From Bradyrhizobium symbiodeficiens (GTDB lineage: Bacteria > Pseudomonadota > Alphaproteobacteria > Rhizobiales > Xanthobacteraceae): a stretch of DNA of 64,000 nt. The notes under the pieces are model-generated. The model was not told where the DNA came from and did not search any database. It worked only from the letters and a program-made list of their open reading frames with translations. The translations under genes and the position numbers were made by a program. Positions 18,251 through 27,572 of the stretch are shown one piece after another. The stretch spans positions 3,040,501-3,104,500 of the forward strand of contig NZ_CP029427.2 in the NCBI RefSeq assembly GCF_002266465.3, in the 5' to 3' direction. The number at the start of each line of letters is the position of its first letter. Position 1 is the first letter of the stretch.

Positions 18251-18544
18251 TTACGGCGATGATGCCTGCCGAGGGCCGCCCTGTTCGGTCAGAAACAGTG
18301 CGGCCTGATCGGGCTCACCGAGCACCGCGGCGGCGCATCCGATCAAGGTGAAGCCGCCTGCGAGATCCCACAGCGTGATGTCGTCTGCGCTGTGGGTGCT
18401 GTGAATCAATCGCGCTGCAATCACGGCGAACGCTGCTTCGACGAAGAGCAAAGCGCTGAATGCCGGCAGGACGAGTTCCGGCTCGAGCAGGTGAAGCGCC
18501 AGCACCGCCGGCACCGCGGTGAGAAGACTGAACAGCGTCAACAT
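18251..18544 (-). CDS. Small multi-pass membrane protein, unknown
   Basis: A 97-residue protein with about three hydrophobic segments (LFSLLTAVPAVLALHLL, LPAFSALLFVEAAFAVIAA, LAGGFTLIGCAAAVL). I chose the ATG at 18544 because GGGAG lies eight bases upstream; the start at 18568 is possible. The family is not recognised. It is convergent with the RraA gene, with two bases between stops. From 18545 to 18842 I see no other gene, only the probable promoter area of the motA-like gene. Confidence 0.55.
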   Translation of the reverse strand: MLTLFSLLTAVPAVLALHLLEPELVLPAFSALLFVEAAFAVIAARLIHSTHSADDITLWDLAGGFTLIGCAAAVLGEPDQAALFLTEQGGPRQASSP

Positions 18545-18842
18545 TGCGATGGCTCCCGCCACGGGCATGCCGCGCTGCTACATGACAGCAAACGATCCAC
18601 GGCTTCGATGTGGCGCAGGGCCGCAGCCGCAGCGCGTCCTGTTGCGGCCGACATGGTTAGCGAACGGTTGAAATTCCTATCGCCGGGCGGCAATTCGGCG
18701 CTCGCAAGCGCGGCTACCACGCTGTCCGAACTTAACCTTTACGCGGCTTTAAGGGCGGCGCTCTAGGGTTCCTGATGCGGTTCGGGGTTGGGCCGCGCCA
18801 GCGGCCAGGATGGCCGTTGTTGCGTACGCGTTGGAGTATGCC

Positions 18843-19616
18843 ATGGACATTATGACAGGCGCCGGACTCGCGGGCGGATTAGCCGTTATTGTGGCCATGG
18901 TGCTGATGGGCGGCGATCTGCACATGTTCATCAGTGAACATGCGATGATCATCATCTTTGGCGGCTCCGCCGCCGCGACCATGATCCGTTTTCCGCTGTC
19001 GGTGCTGATGCACGGCCTGCCGCTCGGAATGAAGTTTGCCTTTACGATGAGCCGGCTGTCGGCGCACGACCTGGTGGACGAGCTTGCCCGCATCGCCGAG
19101 ATTGCCCGCAAGCAGGGACCGGTGGGACTGGAGAAGGTCGAGACCGACGAGCCGTTCCTCGCCAAAGGCATCCGCTACGTCGCCGACGGTTACGACCTCG
19201 ATTTCATCAGAGACAATCTGGAACGCGATCGCGACAATTTCCTGTTGCATCTCAACGAAGGCAGCAAGATCTACCGCGCGGTCGGCGACTGCGCGCCCGC
19301 GTTCGGCATGATCGGAACGCTGATCGGCATGGTGCAGATGTTCTCGAACATGTCGGATCCCTCGAAGCTCGGCCCCTTCATGGCGACCGCGCTGCTGGCC
19401 ACGCTCTATGGTGCGCTGGTCGCGAACCTGATTTGTCTGCCGATCGCCGACAAGCTGCACACCAAGCTGATCGACGAGGAAACCAATCGTACGCTGATCA
19501 TCGACGGCATTCTGATGATCCGCGATTCCAAGAGCCCGACCTTGGTGCGCGAGATGCTGCTGGCCTATCTGCCCGAGAAGCATCGCCATGCCGAAGGCGA
19601 GCCGGTTCCGGCGTAG
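18843..19616 (+). CDS. motA: MotA/TolQ/ExbB proton-channel protein, MotA-like
   Basis: A 257-residue stator-type membrane protein. It has four hydrophobic segments: AGGLAVIVAMVLMGG, MIIIFGGSAAATMIRFP, then the pair GDCAPAFGMIGTLIGMVQMF and TALLATLYGALVANLICLPIA, which carry the MotA Pro/Gly and Thr signatures. A large cytoplasmic loop (ELARIAEIARKQGPVGLEKVE) matches the PomA/MotA torque loop. It conducts ions with the MotB partner immediately downstream (22 bp). No flagellar genes are in the window, so it may serve flagella encoded elsewhere. The symbol is by family only. Confidence 0.85.
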   Translation: MDIMTGAGLAGGLAVIVAMVLMGGDLHMFISEHAMIIIFGGSAAATMIRFPLSVLMHGLPLGMKFAFTMSRLSAHDLVDELARIAEIARKQGPVGLEKVETDEPFLAKGIRYVADGYDLDFIRDNLERDRDNFLLHLNEGSKIYRAVGDCAPAFGMIGTLIGMVQMFSNMSDPSKLGPFMATALLATLYGALVANLICLPIADKLHTKLIDEETNRTLIIDGILMIRDSKSPTLVREMLLAYLPEKHRHAEGEPVPA

Positions 19617-19638
19617 CGACTGCGCCGGGGTCTGACCG

Positions 19639-20466
19639 ATGGCAAAGAAGAAGCGCGAAGAAGCACACGGCGGCCATGGCTGGTTCGTGACGTTTGCCGA
19701 TCTGATGGCCTTGCTGCTGGCGTTTTTCGTGATGCTGGTCGCGTTTTCGACCCAGGACGCCAATAAGCTGAAGATCGTTGCGGGCTCCATGCGCGAAGCC
19801 TTCGGCGTCCAGAGCGAAGCCCGTTACGCCGGCATCATCGAATCCGACGGCCTGCCGACCCGCGCGCGGCTGAAGAACGTCGACCACATCCAGCCAGAAG
19901 AGTCGTCGAACACGCCGACGCCGGATCAGGAGGATCACGACAAGACGTCGGGCGCGAGGATGAAGGTCGACCGGAATTTCGCGCTGGCCGCCGCCTCGCT
20001 GAGGCAGGCGCTACAGGACATGCCGGAACTGACCGAGATATCCAAGCACATCATGTTCGAGGAGACCAAGCAGGGCCTCAACCTGGAGATCGTCGACCAG
20101 GACGGCCGTTCGATGTTCGCCGACGGCTCCAAGGTGCCCTATGATCGCACCCGCCGGCTCGTCGAGAAGCTCGCGATCCCGCTCAAGGCCACGCCGCTGC
20201 GCGTCTCCATCGCCGGCCATACCGCGGCCGGCTTCGTGCCGAACCGCAGCGACTACGGCGCCTTCGATCTATCGGCCGACCGCGCCAATGCGGTGCGTCA
20301 GATCCTCGAACGCGAGGGCCTGCCGCCGTCTCACATCTTCGCCGTCTCCGGCAAGGCGGACACCCAGCCGCTGTTTCCCGACGATCCCTCGCTCGCGGCG
20401 AACCGGCGGGTGACCATCACCCTGATGCGCGAGGATCCGCCGCTGCCGCCGAATCTGAAGCCCTAG
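19639..20466 (+). CDS. motB: MotB-like stator protein with OmpA domain
   Basis: 275 residues. The N-terminus has one transmembrane helix, HGWFVTFADLMALLLAFFVML, with the proton-carrying Asp in FADLMALLLAFF. A linker of about 100 polar residues follows. The OmpA-like peptidoglycan-binding domain has SMFADGSKVPYD, VSIAGHTAAG, DLSADRANAVRQIL and ANRRVTI. With the preceding MotA-like gene it forms a torque- or force-generating channel anchored to the cell wall. The plug region after the helix (TQDANKLKIVAGSMREAFG) is typical. Confidence 0.88.
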   Translation: MAKKKREEAHGGHGWFVTFADLMALLLAFFVMLVAFSTQDANKLKIVAGSMREAFGVQSEARYAGIIESDGLPTRARLKNVDHIQPEESSNTPTPDQEDHDKTSGARMKVDRNFALAAASLRQALQDMPELTEISKHIMFEETKQGLNLEIVDQDGRSMFADGSKVPYDRTRRLVEKLAIPLKATPLRVSIAGHTAAGFVPNRSDYGAFDLSADRANAVRQILEREGLPPSHIFAVSGKADTQPLFPDDPSLAANRRVTITLMREDPPLPPNLKP

Positions 20467-20639
20467 GCCTCTTGCGCTACCATCTTACCTGAGGCATGTC
20501 GTCACGCTGGCGACGAACGTGGCCGCGCCGTCACAGCATCCGTCTCGGCACCTGCTATGGTGATGGGCCGATTGACAGGCGCGGCGGAAGCGTCAAAAGG
20601 CGCCGGATCAATTCCAGGGAAGAAGCGTTTTCCACCTCC

Positions 20640-22538
20640 ATGACGGCGAGCATCACACAGGCCGAGACCCAGGACGGGCCGGTCACCTCGGGCTTTTGGT
20701 CCCTTACGCTCGGGAGCATCGGCGTCGTCTTCGGCGATATCGGCACCTCGCCGCTCTACGCATTCCATGAGGCCGTCAGGGGCGCCGCCCATGGTGCGCC
20801 GGTCTCACGCGTCATGGTGCTCGGCGTGCTCTCGCTGATCCTGTGGGCGCTGCTGATCGTCGTCACCGCCAAATACGTCCTGCTGCTGCTGCGCGCCGAC
20901 AACAACGGGGAGGGCGGCACGCTCTCGCTGATGGCACTCGGGCAGCGCGCACTCGGGCGGCGGAGCTGGTTTCTGCTCGCCCTCGGCGTGGTCGGCGCCT
21001 CCATGTTCATCGGCGATTCCATGATCACGCCGGCGATCTCGGTGCTATCGGCGGTCGAGGGCCTGAAGCTCGCGGCGCCCGCGCTCGAGCACTATGTCGT
21101 GCCGCTCACCGTCTTCATCCTGGTGCTGTTGTTCGCGGTGCAGAGCAAGGGGACCGCGCTGGTGGCCTCGGCCTTCGGGCCGGTGATGGTGGTCTGGTTC
21201 ACCGTCATCGCCGTCATGGGGGCCGTCCACATCGCCGATGACCCGTCCGTGCTGGCGGCGATCAATCCCTATTACGCCGTGCAGTTCGTGCTGTCGCACG
21301 GCACGATCGGCCTCGTGACGCTCGGTGCCGTGTTCCTGGCGGTCACCGGCGGCGAGGCGCTCTATGCCGATCTCGGACATTTCGGCCGCAAGCCGATCCA
21401 GTCGGCCTGGATGTTCTTCGTGCTGCCCGCGCTCTTGATCAACTATTTCGGGCAGGGCGCCCTGGTGCTGTCCGATCCCAGCGCGATCGAACACTCGTTC
21501 TATCGCATGGTGCCCGAGAGCCTGGTGCTGCCGCTGGTCGGGCTTGCGACCGCCGCGACCGTGATCGCGAGCCAGGCGGTGATCACCGGCGCCTATTCGC
21601 TGGTCTATCAGGCGGTGCAGCTCGGCCTCCTGCCGCGCTTCGAGGTTCGCTACACCTCCGAGACTCACGCCGGCCAGATCTACCTGCCGCGGGTGAACCG
21701 GCTGCTGCTGATCGGCGTCATGCTGCTGGTGCTGCTGTTCCACACCCCCAGCAATCTGGCTTCGGCCTACGGCATCGCGGTCTCCACCACGATGGTCGCC
21801 GACGGCATCATGGGCTTCGTCGTGATCTGGAAATTGTGGAACTGGCGCGCCGCGACGGCTGCGGCCGTGATCGTGCCCTTCGTCATCGTCGATCTGAGCT
21901 TCTTCAGCGCCAATCTCCTGAAGCTGCTCGAGGGCGCCTGGGTGCCACTGTTGTTCGGCGTGGCCATGGCGGGAACGATCTGGACCTGGCGGAAGGGCTC
22001 CGGGATCCTGATTCAGAAGACGCGCCGGATCGAGGTGCCGCTGGACGATCTGATCCGCAGCCTGGAGAAGCGGCCGCCGCACGTCGTCAAGGGCACCGCG
22101 GTGTTCCTGACCAGCGATCCCGCCTTCGTGCCGACCGCGCTCTTGCACAATCTCAAGCACAACAAGGTGCTGCACGAGCACAACGTGGTCCTGACCATCG
22201 AGACCGCGCATACGCCGCGGGTCGACCTCGCGGAGCGGTTCCGCATGGAGAAGATCAGCGACAAGTTCTCGAAAGTCCGCCTGCGCTTCGGCTACATGGA
22301 GCAGCCGAACGTGCCCAAGGCGCTCGCGATCGCGCGCAAGCAGGGTTGGCAATTCGACATCATGTCCACGTCGTTCTTCGTGTCACGAAGATCGTTGAAG
22401 GCGTCGGCGCAGTCGGGCATGCCGCTTTGGCAGGACCATCTGTTCATTGCCCTCAGCCGGTCGGCCAACGATGCCACCGACTATTTCCAGATTCCCACCG
22501 GGCGCGTGGTTGAAGTCGGAACCCAGGTCACTATTTGA
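20640..22538 (+). CDS. kup: Kup-type potassium transporter 1
   Basis: A 632-residue K+/H+ symporter of the KUP/HAK family, with the ATG at 20640 giving [13 protein letters not shown]. Family hallmarks: [20 protein letters not shown] at the first helix, [37 protein letters not shown], and [13 protein letters not shown]. About twelve membrane helices precede a cytoplasmic C-terminal domain ending [11 protein letters not shown]. It is the first of two tandem paralogues; the second starts 140 bp after it. It provides low-affinity, pH-dependent potassium uptake. The ORF extension from 20496 lacks family support. Confidence 0.95.
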   Translation: MTASITQAETQDGPVTSGFWSLTLGSIGVVFGDIGTSPLYAFHEAVRGAAHGAPVSRVMVLGVLSLILWALLIVVTAKYVLLLLRADNNGEGGTLSLMALGQRALGRRSWFLLALGVVGASMFIGDSMITPAISVLSAVEGLKLAAPALEHYVVPLTVFILVLLFAVQSKGTALVASAFGPVMVVWFTVIAVMGAVHIADDPSVLAAINPYYAVQFVLSHGTIGLVTLGAVFLAVTGGEALYADLGHFGRKPIQSAWMFFVLPALLINYFGQGALVLSDPSAIEHSFYRMVPESLVLPLVGLATAATVIASQAVITGAYSLVYQAVQLGLLPRFEVRYTSETHAGQIYLPRVNRLLLIGVMLLVLLFHTPSNLASAYGIAVSTTMVADGIMGFVVIWKLWNWRAATAAAVIVPFVIVDLSFFSANLLKLLEGAWVPLLFGVAMAGTIWTWRKGSGILIQKTRRIEVPLDDLIRSLEKRPPHVVKGTAVFLTSDPAFVPTALLHNLKHNKVLHEHNVVLTIETAHTPRVDLAERFRMEKISDKFSKVRLRFGYMEQPNVPKALAIARKQGWQFDIMSTSFFVSRRSLKASAQSGMPLWQDHLFIALSRSANDATDYFQIPTGRVVEVGTQVTI

Positions 22539-22678
22539 ACGGAACTGGCCCATCCATGCGGAAATTGCATGGCAAGGACCCGGAATCGGGCTAGGCTATG
22601 CCAGCAGCGCAGGACTATAAGCCGCGCGCTCTTCCGCCGTTGTGCAGTGAAGCATTTTAGAGGCCATCGGGCTCTCCC

Positions 22679-24607
22679 ATGACAAATGACATAGCGATTT
22701 CCGCCCCGGAAACGGCGGCGGCCAATGGGCATGGCGACGCCCACACGACCGCCGGCTTCGGGGCGCTGACGCTCGGCAGCATCGGGGTGGTCTATGGCGA
22801 TATCGGCACCAGCCCGCTCTACGCGTTCCGCGAAGCGGTGATGGCCGCCTCGGGCGCGGAGGGGGTGCCGACGCCGGCTGCGGTGCTCGGCGTGCTCTCC
22901 CTGATCCTGTGGGCGCTGATCGTCGTGGTCACGCTCAAATACGTCGTGATCCTGCTCCGTGCCGACAACAACGGCGAGGGCGGCACGCTGGCGCTGATGG
23001 CGCTGGCCCAGCGCGCGGTCGGTACCCGCGGGGCGACTATCGTCCTGCTCGGCATCATCTCGGGCGCCCTGTTCTACGGCGACGCTGTCATCACCCCGGC
23101 GCTTTCGGTGCTGTCGGCGATCGAAGGCATGAAGGACATCACCCTGCACTTCGAGCCCTATGTCGTTCCGCTGACCGTGATCATCCTGGTTGGCCTGTTC
23201 GCCGTGCAGTCGCGCGGAACCGCCCGCGTCGCCGCCTTCTTCGGCCCGATCATGTGCGTCTGGTTTGCGGTCCTTGCCGTGGCGGCGATCCATCCGATCA
23301 TCCAGCAGCCGCAAGTCCTGTACGCGCTGAACCCGCTCTATGCGGTCTCTTTCATGCTCCACCACGGCATCATCGGCTTCGTCACGCTGGGGGCGGTGTT
23401 CCTGGCGGTCACCGGCGCCGAGGCGCTCTATGCCGACCTCGGCCATTTCGGCAAGCGGCCGATCCAGACCGCCTGGCTGTTCATCGTGCTGCCGTCGCTG
23501 GCGCTGAACTATCTGGGGCAGGGCGCGCTCGTGCTCGGCGATCCCGGCGCCATCGTCAGCCCGTTCTTCCAGCTTTTCCCGCAAGGCTTTTTCCGCGGCT
23601 GCATGGTCGTGCTGGCTACCGCCGCAACGGTCATCGCGAGCCAGGCGGTGATCACCGGCGCCTATTCGCTGACGCGCCAGGCGATCCAGCTCGGCCTGCT
23701 GCCCCGCTTCGAAATTCGCCATACGTCGGAAGCCCATTCCGGCCAGATATTCATCCCGCGCATCAACCAGCTGCTGCTGGTCGCGGTGGTGCTGCTGGTG
23801 CTGCTGTTCCGCTCGTCCAGTGCGCTGGCGTCCGCCTACGGCATCTCCGTCACCGGGACCATGGTGGTCACGGCGATGATGGGCTTCGTGGTGATCTGGA
23901 AGGTCTGGCGCTGGTCGCCGCTCGCGGCCGGAGCGCTGATCGCGCCGTTCCTGTTCCTCGACCTCACGTTCCTGGCCGCCAACCTGCTCAAGGTGTTCGA
24001 GGGCGGCTGGGTACCGCTGGCGCTCGGCGCGCTCATGATCATTCTGATGTACACGTGGCGGCGCGGCAGCCGGCTGCTGTTCGAGAAATCGCGCAAGCTC
24101 GAGTTCCCGCTCGCCGATCTCGTCGCGATGCTGGAGAAGCGGCCGCCGCAACGGGTGCCCGGCACCGCCGTGTTCCTGACTTCGGACCCACTCAGCGCGC
24201 CAACCGCGCTGATGCATAGTCTGAAGCACTACAAGGTGCTGCATGAGAAGAACGTCATTCTCACCATCGAGACGGCGCAGACCCCGCGGATCGATCCGGC
24301 CGAGCGGGTCAAGCTGGAGCAGATCAGCCCGACCTTCTCCAAGGTGACGCTGAAGTTCGGCTTCATGGAATCGCCGAACGTGCCGAAGGCGCTGGCGATC
24401 GCCCGCAAGCTCGGCTGGCAGTTCGACATCATGTCGACCTCGTTCTTCCTGTCGCGCAGGACGCTCAAGCCCGCCGCCCATTCCGGCATGCCGCGCTGGC
24501 AGGACCGGCTGTTCATCTCGCTCAGCCGCTCCGCCAACGACGCCACCGACTATTTCCAGATCCCGAGCGGCCGGGTGGTTGAGGTCGGCACCCAGGTGAC
24601 GATCTAG
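22679..24607 (+). CDS. kup: Kup-type potassium transporter 2
   Basis: A 642-residue paralogue of the gene just upstream, with the same motifs ([69 protein letters not shown]) and the identical tail [11 protein letters not shown]. The N-terminal leader differs ([20 protein letters not shown]). The two are clearly products of tandem duplication that have diverged mostly in the C-terminal half and the surface loops. Tandem kup genes are common in Bradyrhizobiaceae. No regulatory element distinguishes the two in the 140-bp gap. Confidence 0.95.
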   Translation: MTNDIAISAPETAAANGHGDAHTTAGFGALTLGSIGVVYGDIGTSPLYAFREAVMAASGAEGVPTPAAVLGVLSLILWALIVVVTLKYVVILLRADNNGEGGTLALMALAQRAVGTRGATIVLLGIISGALFYGDAVITPALSVLSAIEGMKDITLHFEPYVVPLTVIILVGLFAVQSRGTARVAAFFGPIMCVWFAVLAVAAIHPIIQQPQVLYALNPLYAVSFMLHHGIIGFVTLGAVFLAVTGAEALYADLGHFGKRPIQTAWLFIVLPSLALNYLGQGALVLGDPGAIVSPFFQLFPQGFFRGCMVVLATAATVIASQAVITGAYSLTRQAIQLGLLPRFEIRHTSEAHSGQIFIPRINQLLLVAVVLLVLLFRSSSALASAYGISVTGTMVVTAMMGFVVIWKVWRWSPLAAGALIAPFLFLDLTFLAANLLKVFEGGWVPLALGALMIILMYTWRRGSRLLFEKSRKLEFPLADLVAMLEKRPPQRVPGTAVFLTSDPLSAPTALMHSLKHYKVLHEKNVILTIETAQTPRIDPAERVKLEQISPTFSKVTLKFGFMESPNVPKALAIARKLGWQFDIMSTSFFLSRRTLKPAAHSGMPRWQDRLFISLSRSANDATDYFQIPSGRVVEVGTQVTI

Positions 24608-24764
24608 CCGGCCAGCCAACGCCGCACTTCAAGTCGCTGCGATTTAGCTTTAACTTGCGCTCCGGGGCTCAAGCCTTTGTAGCGCTTGATTTTCGTGAGC
24701 CGAGAGGCGAGGTTGCCGCCGGCCGGGACACGTCCGGCGGGCACGCGCGATGTTGGAGGTTGAT

Positions 24765-25091
24765 GTGGCAAACCAGGTGCAGGATCTGACCCCGGACGAG
24801 GTCTCCAAGGGTGTCGCGGAGGGCCGCTATCTCCTCGTCGACGTGCGCGAGCCGAACGAGGTCGAAGCCGAGGCCTATCCCTACGGCGTCGTGGTGCCGC
24901 TCTCGACCTTCGATCCCAAGGCGATCCCGGATCCCCAGGGCAAGGACGTCGTGTTCGCGTGCCGTTCCGGAAAACGCTCGGTGACGGCCTCGCTCGCGGC
25001 GCAGGCGGCGGGCCTGCCTTACGACAAGCATCTGGCCGGCGGCATGCTGGGCTGGAAGGCGGCGGGCCTTCCCAGCAAGGTCGGTGGCTGA
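24765..25091 (+). CDS. Rhodanese-domain protein
   Basis: A single rhodanese domain of 108 residues. The catalytic Cys is in VFACRSGKRSVTAS, the active-site loop of six residues typical of sulfurtransferases. VDVREPNEVEAEAYPYGV is the conserved CH2A region. I chose GTG at 24765, as GGAGG ends five bases upstream; ATG at 24750 would lengthen it by five residues and lacks a good binding site. It is likely a cytoplasmic thiosulfate or persulfide sulfurtransferase. The stop lies just before the aminotransferase ATG. Confidence 0.87.
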   Translation: MANQVQDLTPDEVSKGVAEGRYLLVDVREPNEVEAEAYPYGVVVPLSTFDPKAIPDPQGKDVVFACRSGKRSVTASLAAQAAGLPYDKHLAGGMLGWKAAGLPSKVGG

Positions 25092-25098
25092 CCCCGCG

Positions 25099-26280
25099 AT
25101 GACGACCAAGAGCTCCTCGCTGAACAAGGTCTTCGCCGACCTTCCCGTCACCATCTTCGAGGCGATGTCGCAGGCCGCGCGCGACAACGCGGCCATCAAT
25201 CTCGGCCAGGGCTTTCCCGACGATCCCGGCCCAGAGGACATCCGTCGCGCCGCGGCCGACGCCTCGCTGAACGGCTACAACCAGTACCCCTCGATGATGG
25301 GCCTGCCGGAGCTGCGCCAGGCGATCGCGACCCATTACGGCCATTGGCACGGGCTCAAGCTCGATCCGATGAGCGAGGTGATGGTGACCTCCGGAGGTAC
25401 CGAGGCGCTGACCTCGGCGATCCTCGCGGTGGTCCAGCCCGGCGACGAGGTGGTCTGCTTCCAGCCGGTCTATGATTCCTATCTCCCGATCATCCGCCAA
25501 GCCGGCGGCATTCCGCGCCTGGTGCGGCTGGAGCCGCCGCACTGGCGCTTGAATGAGGACATGCTGAAAAGCGTCTTCAATTCAAAGACCAAGGCGGTGC
25601 TGTTCAACAATCCCTTGAATCCCAGCGCGGTGGTCTATCCGCGCGAGGATCTCGAGCTGCTGGCGCGTTACTGCCAGGAGTTCGACGTCATCGCGATCAC
25701 TGACGAAGTCTGGGAGCACGTCACCTTCGACGAGCACAAGCACATCCCGCTGATCACCATTCCCGGCATGCGCGAGCGCACCATCAAGGTCGGCTCGGCC
25801 GGCAAGATCTTCTCGCTGACGGGCTGGAAGATCGGCTTCGTCTGCGCCGCGCCGCCGCTGCTGCGCGTCGCCGCCAAGGTGCATCAGTTCCTGACCTTCA
25901 CCACCGCGCCGAACCTGCAGGCCGCGGTCGCCTACGGCCTCGGCAAGCCGGACGAGTATTTCCTGTCGATGCGCAAGGATTTGACGCGGAGCAGGGACCG
26001 CCTGACCAAGGGCCTGGAGAGCCTCGGCTTCCCCGTGCTGAAGTCGCAGGGCACCTACTTCCTCACCGTCGACCTGTCGCCGCTCGGGCTGAACGAGAGC
26101 GACACCGAGTTCTGCTGGCGGATCGTGAAGGACTACAAGGTCGCGGCGATCCCGGTGTCGGCCTTCTACGAGCAGGACCCGGTGACCTCGGTGGTCCGCT
26201 TCTGCTTCGCCAAGAAGGACGCGACCCTCGACACCGCGCTGGAGCGGCTGTCGGACGCGGTGCGCGGTCGCAAGAGGTAG
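25099..26280 (+). CDS. PLP-dependent aminotransferase, class I/II
   Basis: 393 residues from the ATG at 25099. The PLP-binding Lys is residue 236 in SAGKIFSLTGWKIGF. NNPLNPSAVVY and VTSGGTEALTSAIL are the class I/II signatures, and the C-terminal RFCFAKKDATLDTALERL carries the substrate Arg. The N-terminus (KVFADLPVTIFEAMSQAARDNAAINLGQGFPD) is that of the kynurenine / methionine (YbdL, KAT/CCBL) aminotransferase group. It is likely in one transcription unit with the rhodanese and the binding protein, with a two-base gap to the latter. The amino-acid substrate is not determined. Confidence 0.88.
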   Translation: MTTKSSSLNKVFADLPVTIFEAMSQAARDNAAINLGQGFPDDPGPEDIRRAAADASLNGYNQYPSMMGLPELRQAIATHYGHWHGLKLDPMSEVMVTSGGTEALTSAILAVVQPGDEVVCFQPVYDSYLPIIRQAGGIPRLVRLEPPHWRLNEDMLKSVFNSKTKAVLFNNPLNPSAVVYPREDLELLARYCQEFDVIAITDEVWEHVTFDEHKHIPLITIPGMRERTIKVGSAGKIFSLTGWKIGFVCAAPPLLRVAAKVHQFLTFTTAPNLQAAVAYGLGKPDEYFLSMRKDLTRSRDRLTKGLESLGFPVLKSQGTYFLTVDLSPLGLNESDTEFCWRIVKDYKVAAIPVSAFYEQDPVTSVVRFCFAKKDATLDTALERLSDAVRGRKR

Positions 26281-26282
26281 AG

Positions 26283-27395
26283 ATGACCAATGTCGGCCGC
26301 TTCGGGCTTTGCCTTGGTTTTGCGATCGCCGCCGCGCTGAATTTGCCTTCCGCTCCCGTGAGGGCCGAGGAGCGTGTCGTCAACTTCTACAACTGGTCCA
26401 ACTACATGGCGCCAGATGTCCTCGAGGCCTTCACCAGGGAGACCGGCATCAAGGTGGTCTACGACACCTTCGATGCCAACGAGACGCTGGAGACGCGCCT
26501 GATGGCGGGCAAGTCCGGCTACGACGTGGTGGTGCCCACGGCCTATTTCCTGCAGCGCCAGATCAAGGCCAAAATCTTCCAGAAGCTCGACAAGGCGAAG
26601 CTGCCGAACCTCGCCAATGCCTGGCCGATGGTCACCAAGCATCTTGCGACCTATGATCCCGGCAACGACTACGCCGCCAACTATATGTGGGGCACGACGG
26701 GCATCGGCTATAACGTGGCCAAGCTGAAAGCGATCCTCGGGCCGGATGCCAGGATCGACAGCTGGGACATCGTCTTCAAGCCTGAGAACCTCGCAAAATT
26801 TAGAGATTGCGGCGTCCACATGCTCGACTCCGCCGACGACATCTTTCCGGCGGCGCTGAATTATCTCGGGCTCGATCCGAACTCGACCAAGCAGGCGGAC
26901 CTCGAGAAGGCCGCCGATGTCGTCGCGAAAGTCCGCCCTTCCGTGCGCAAGTTCCACTCCTCCGAATATCTCAGCGCGCTCGCCACCGGCGAGATCTGCT
27001 TCGTGGTCGGCTGGTCCGGCGACATCATGCAGGCCCGCGCCCGCGCCGCGGAAGCCAAGAATGGCATCGAGATCGGCTTCGCCATTCCGAAGGAGGGCGC
27101 GCAGATGTTCTTCGACAATCTCGCGATTCCCGCGGACGCCAGGAACGTCAGGGAAGCCTACGAGCTGATCAACTATCTCTACCGTCCGGACGTCGCGGCC
27201 AAGAACTCGGACTTCCTGTCCTACGCCAACGGCAATCTCGCCAGCCAGAAGCTGGTCGATCCGAAGATTCTGAACGACAAGAACATCTACCCGGACGAGC
27301 CGACGCTCGCGAAGCTGTTCGTCATCACGGCGCGCGAGCCTGCGACCCAACGGATCATCAACCGGCTATGGACCAAGGTGAAGACGGGGCGGTAG
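26283..27395 (+). CDS. Polyamine-type ABC periplasmic binding protein (PotF/PotD-like)
   Basis: A 370-residue exported protein with signal peptide ending near PSAPVRAEE. The mature start VVNFYNWSNYMAPDVLEAFTRETG and the regions TLETRLMAGKSGYDVVVPTAYF and WGTTGIGYN are typical of PotF/PotD spermidine/putrescine receptors. No transporter ATPase or permease is next to it, so it is an orphan receptor here; its partners may be elsewhere. It lies two bases after the aminotransferase stop, suggesting co-expression, perhaps in nitrogen scavenging (inference). Confidence 0.88.
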   Translation: MTNVGRFGLCLGFAIAAALNLPSAPVRAEERVVNFYNWSNYMAPDVLEAFTRETGIKVVYDTFDANETLETRLMAGKSGYDVVVPTAYFLQRQIKAKIFQKLDKAKLPNLANAWPMVTKHLATYDPGNDYAANYMWGTTGIGYNVAKLKAILGPDARIDSWDIVFKPENLAKFRDCGVHMLDSADDIFPAALNYLGLDPNSTKQADLEKAADVVAKVRPSVRKFHSSEYLSALATGEICFVVGWSGDIMQARARAAEAKNGIEIGFAIPKEGAQMFFDNLAIPADARNVREAYELINYLYRPDVAAKNSDFLSYANGNLASQKLVDPKILNDKNIYPDEPTLAKLFVITAREPATQRIINRLWTKVKTGR

Positions 27396-27455
27396 GCGTT
27401 CGAGATCCCACCCGACAAACCAAATTCCGCAAAACAACCCCATGCACAGTAGAAA

Positions 27456-27483
27456 CGCCACCTGCGGGCTGCCGGCGGTGGCG
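27456..27483. terminator. Possible hairpin between converging genes
   Basis: CGCCACC and GGTGGCG (27456-27462, 27477-27483) form a seven-base stem with a GC-rich loop. On the minus strand it is followed by TTTCT. It lies in the 177-bp gap between two converging genes and could end the autotransporter transcript. The T-run is weak, so factor-independent termination is uncertain. Confidence 0.35.
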
Positions 27484-27572
27484 GTGCTTAAGTCGCACTC
27501 CGGCTTGGCTTAATTGACGCTCGGGCGCAACACCGCGCTAGTTGCCGACGCATCGCGAGAGCACAGCGCCAT

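Noticed and set aside
22481..24619. A 712-codon minus-strand frame over kup2
   Set aside because: It is a GC-bias shadow; the composition (RDEQH-rich) is unlike a real protein and the plus strand holds a clear Kup.
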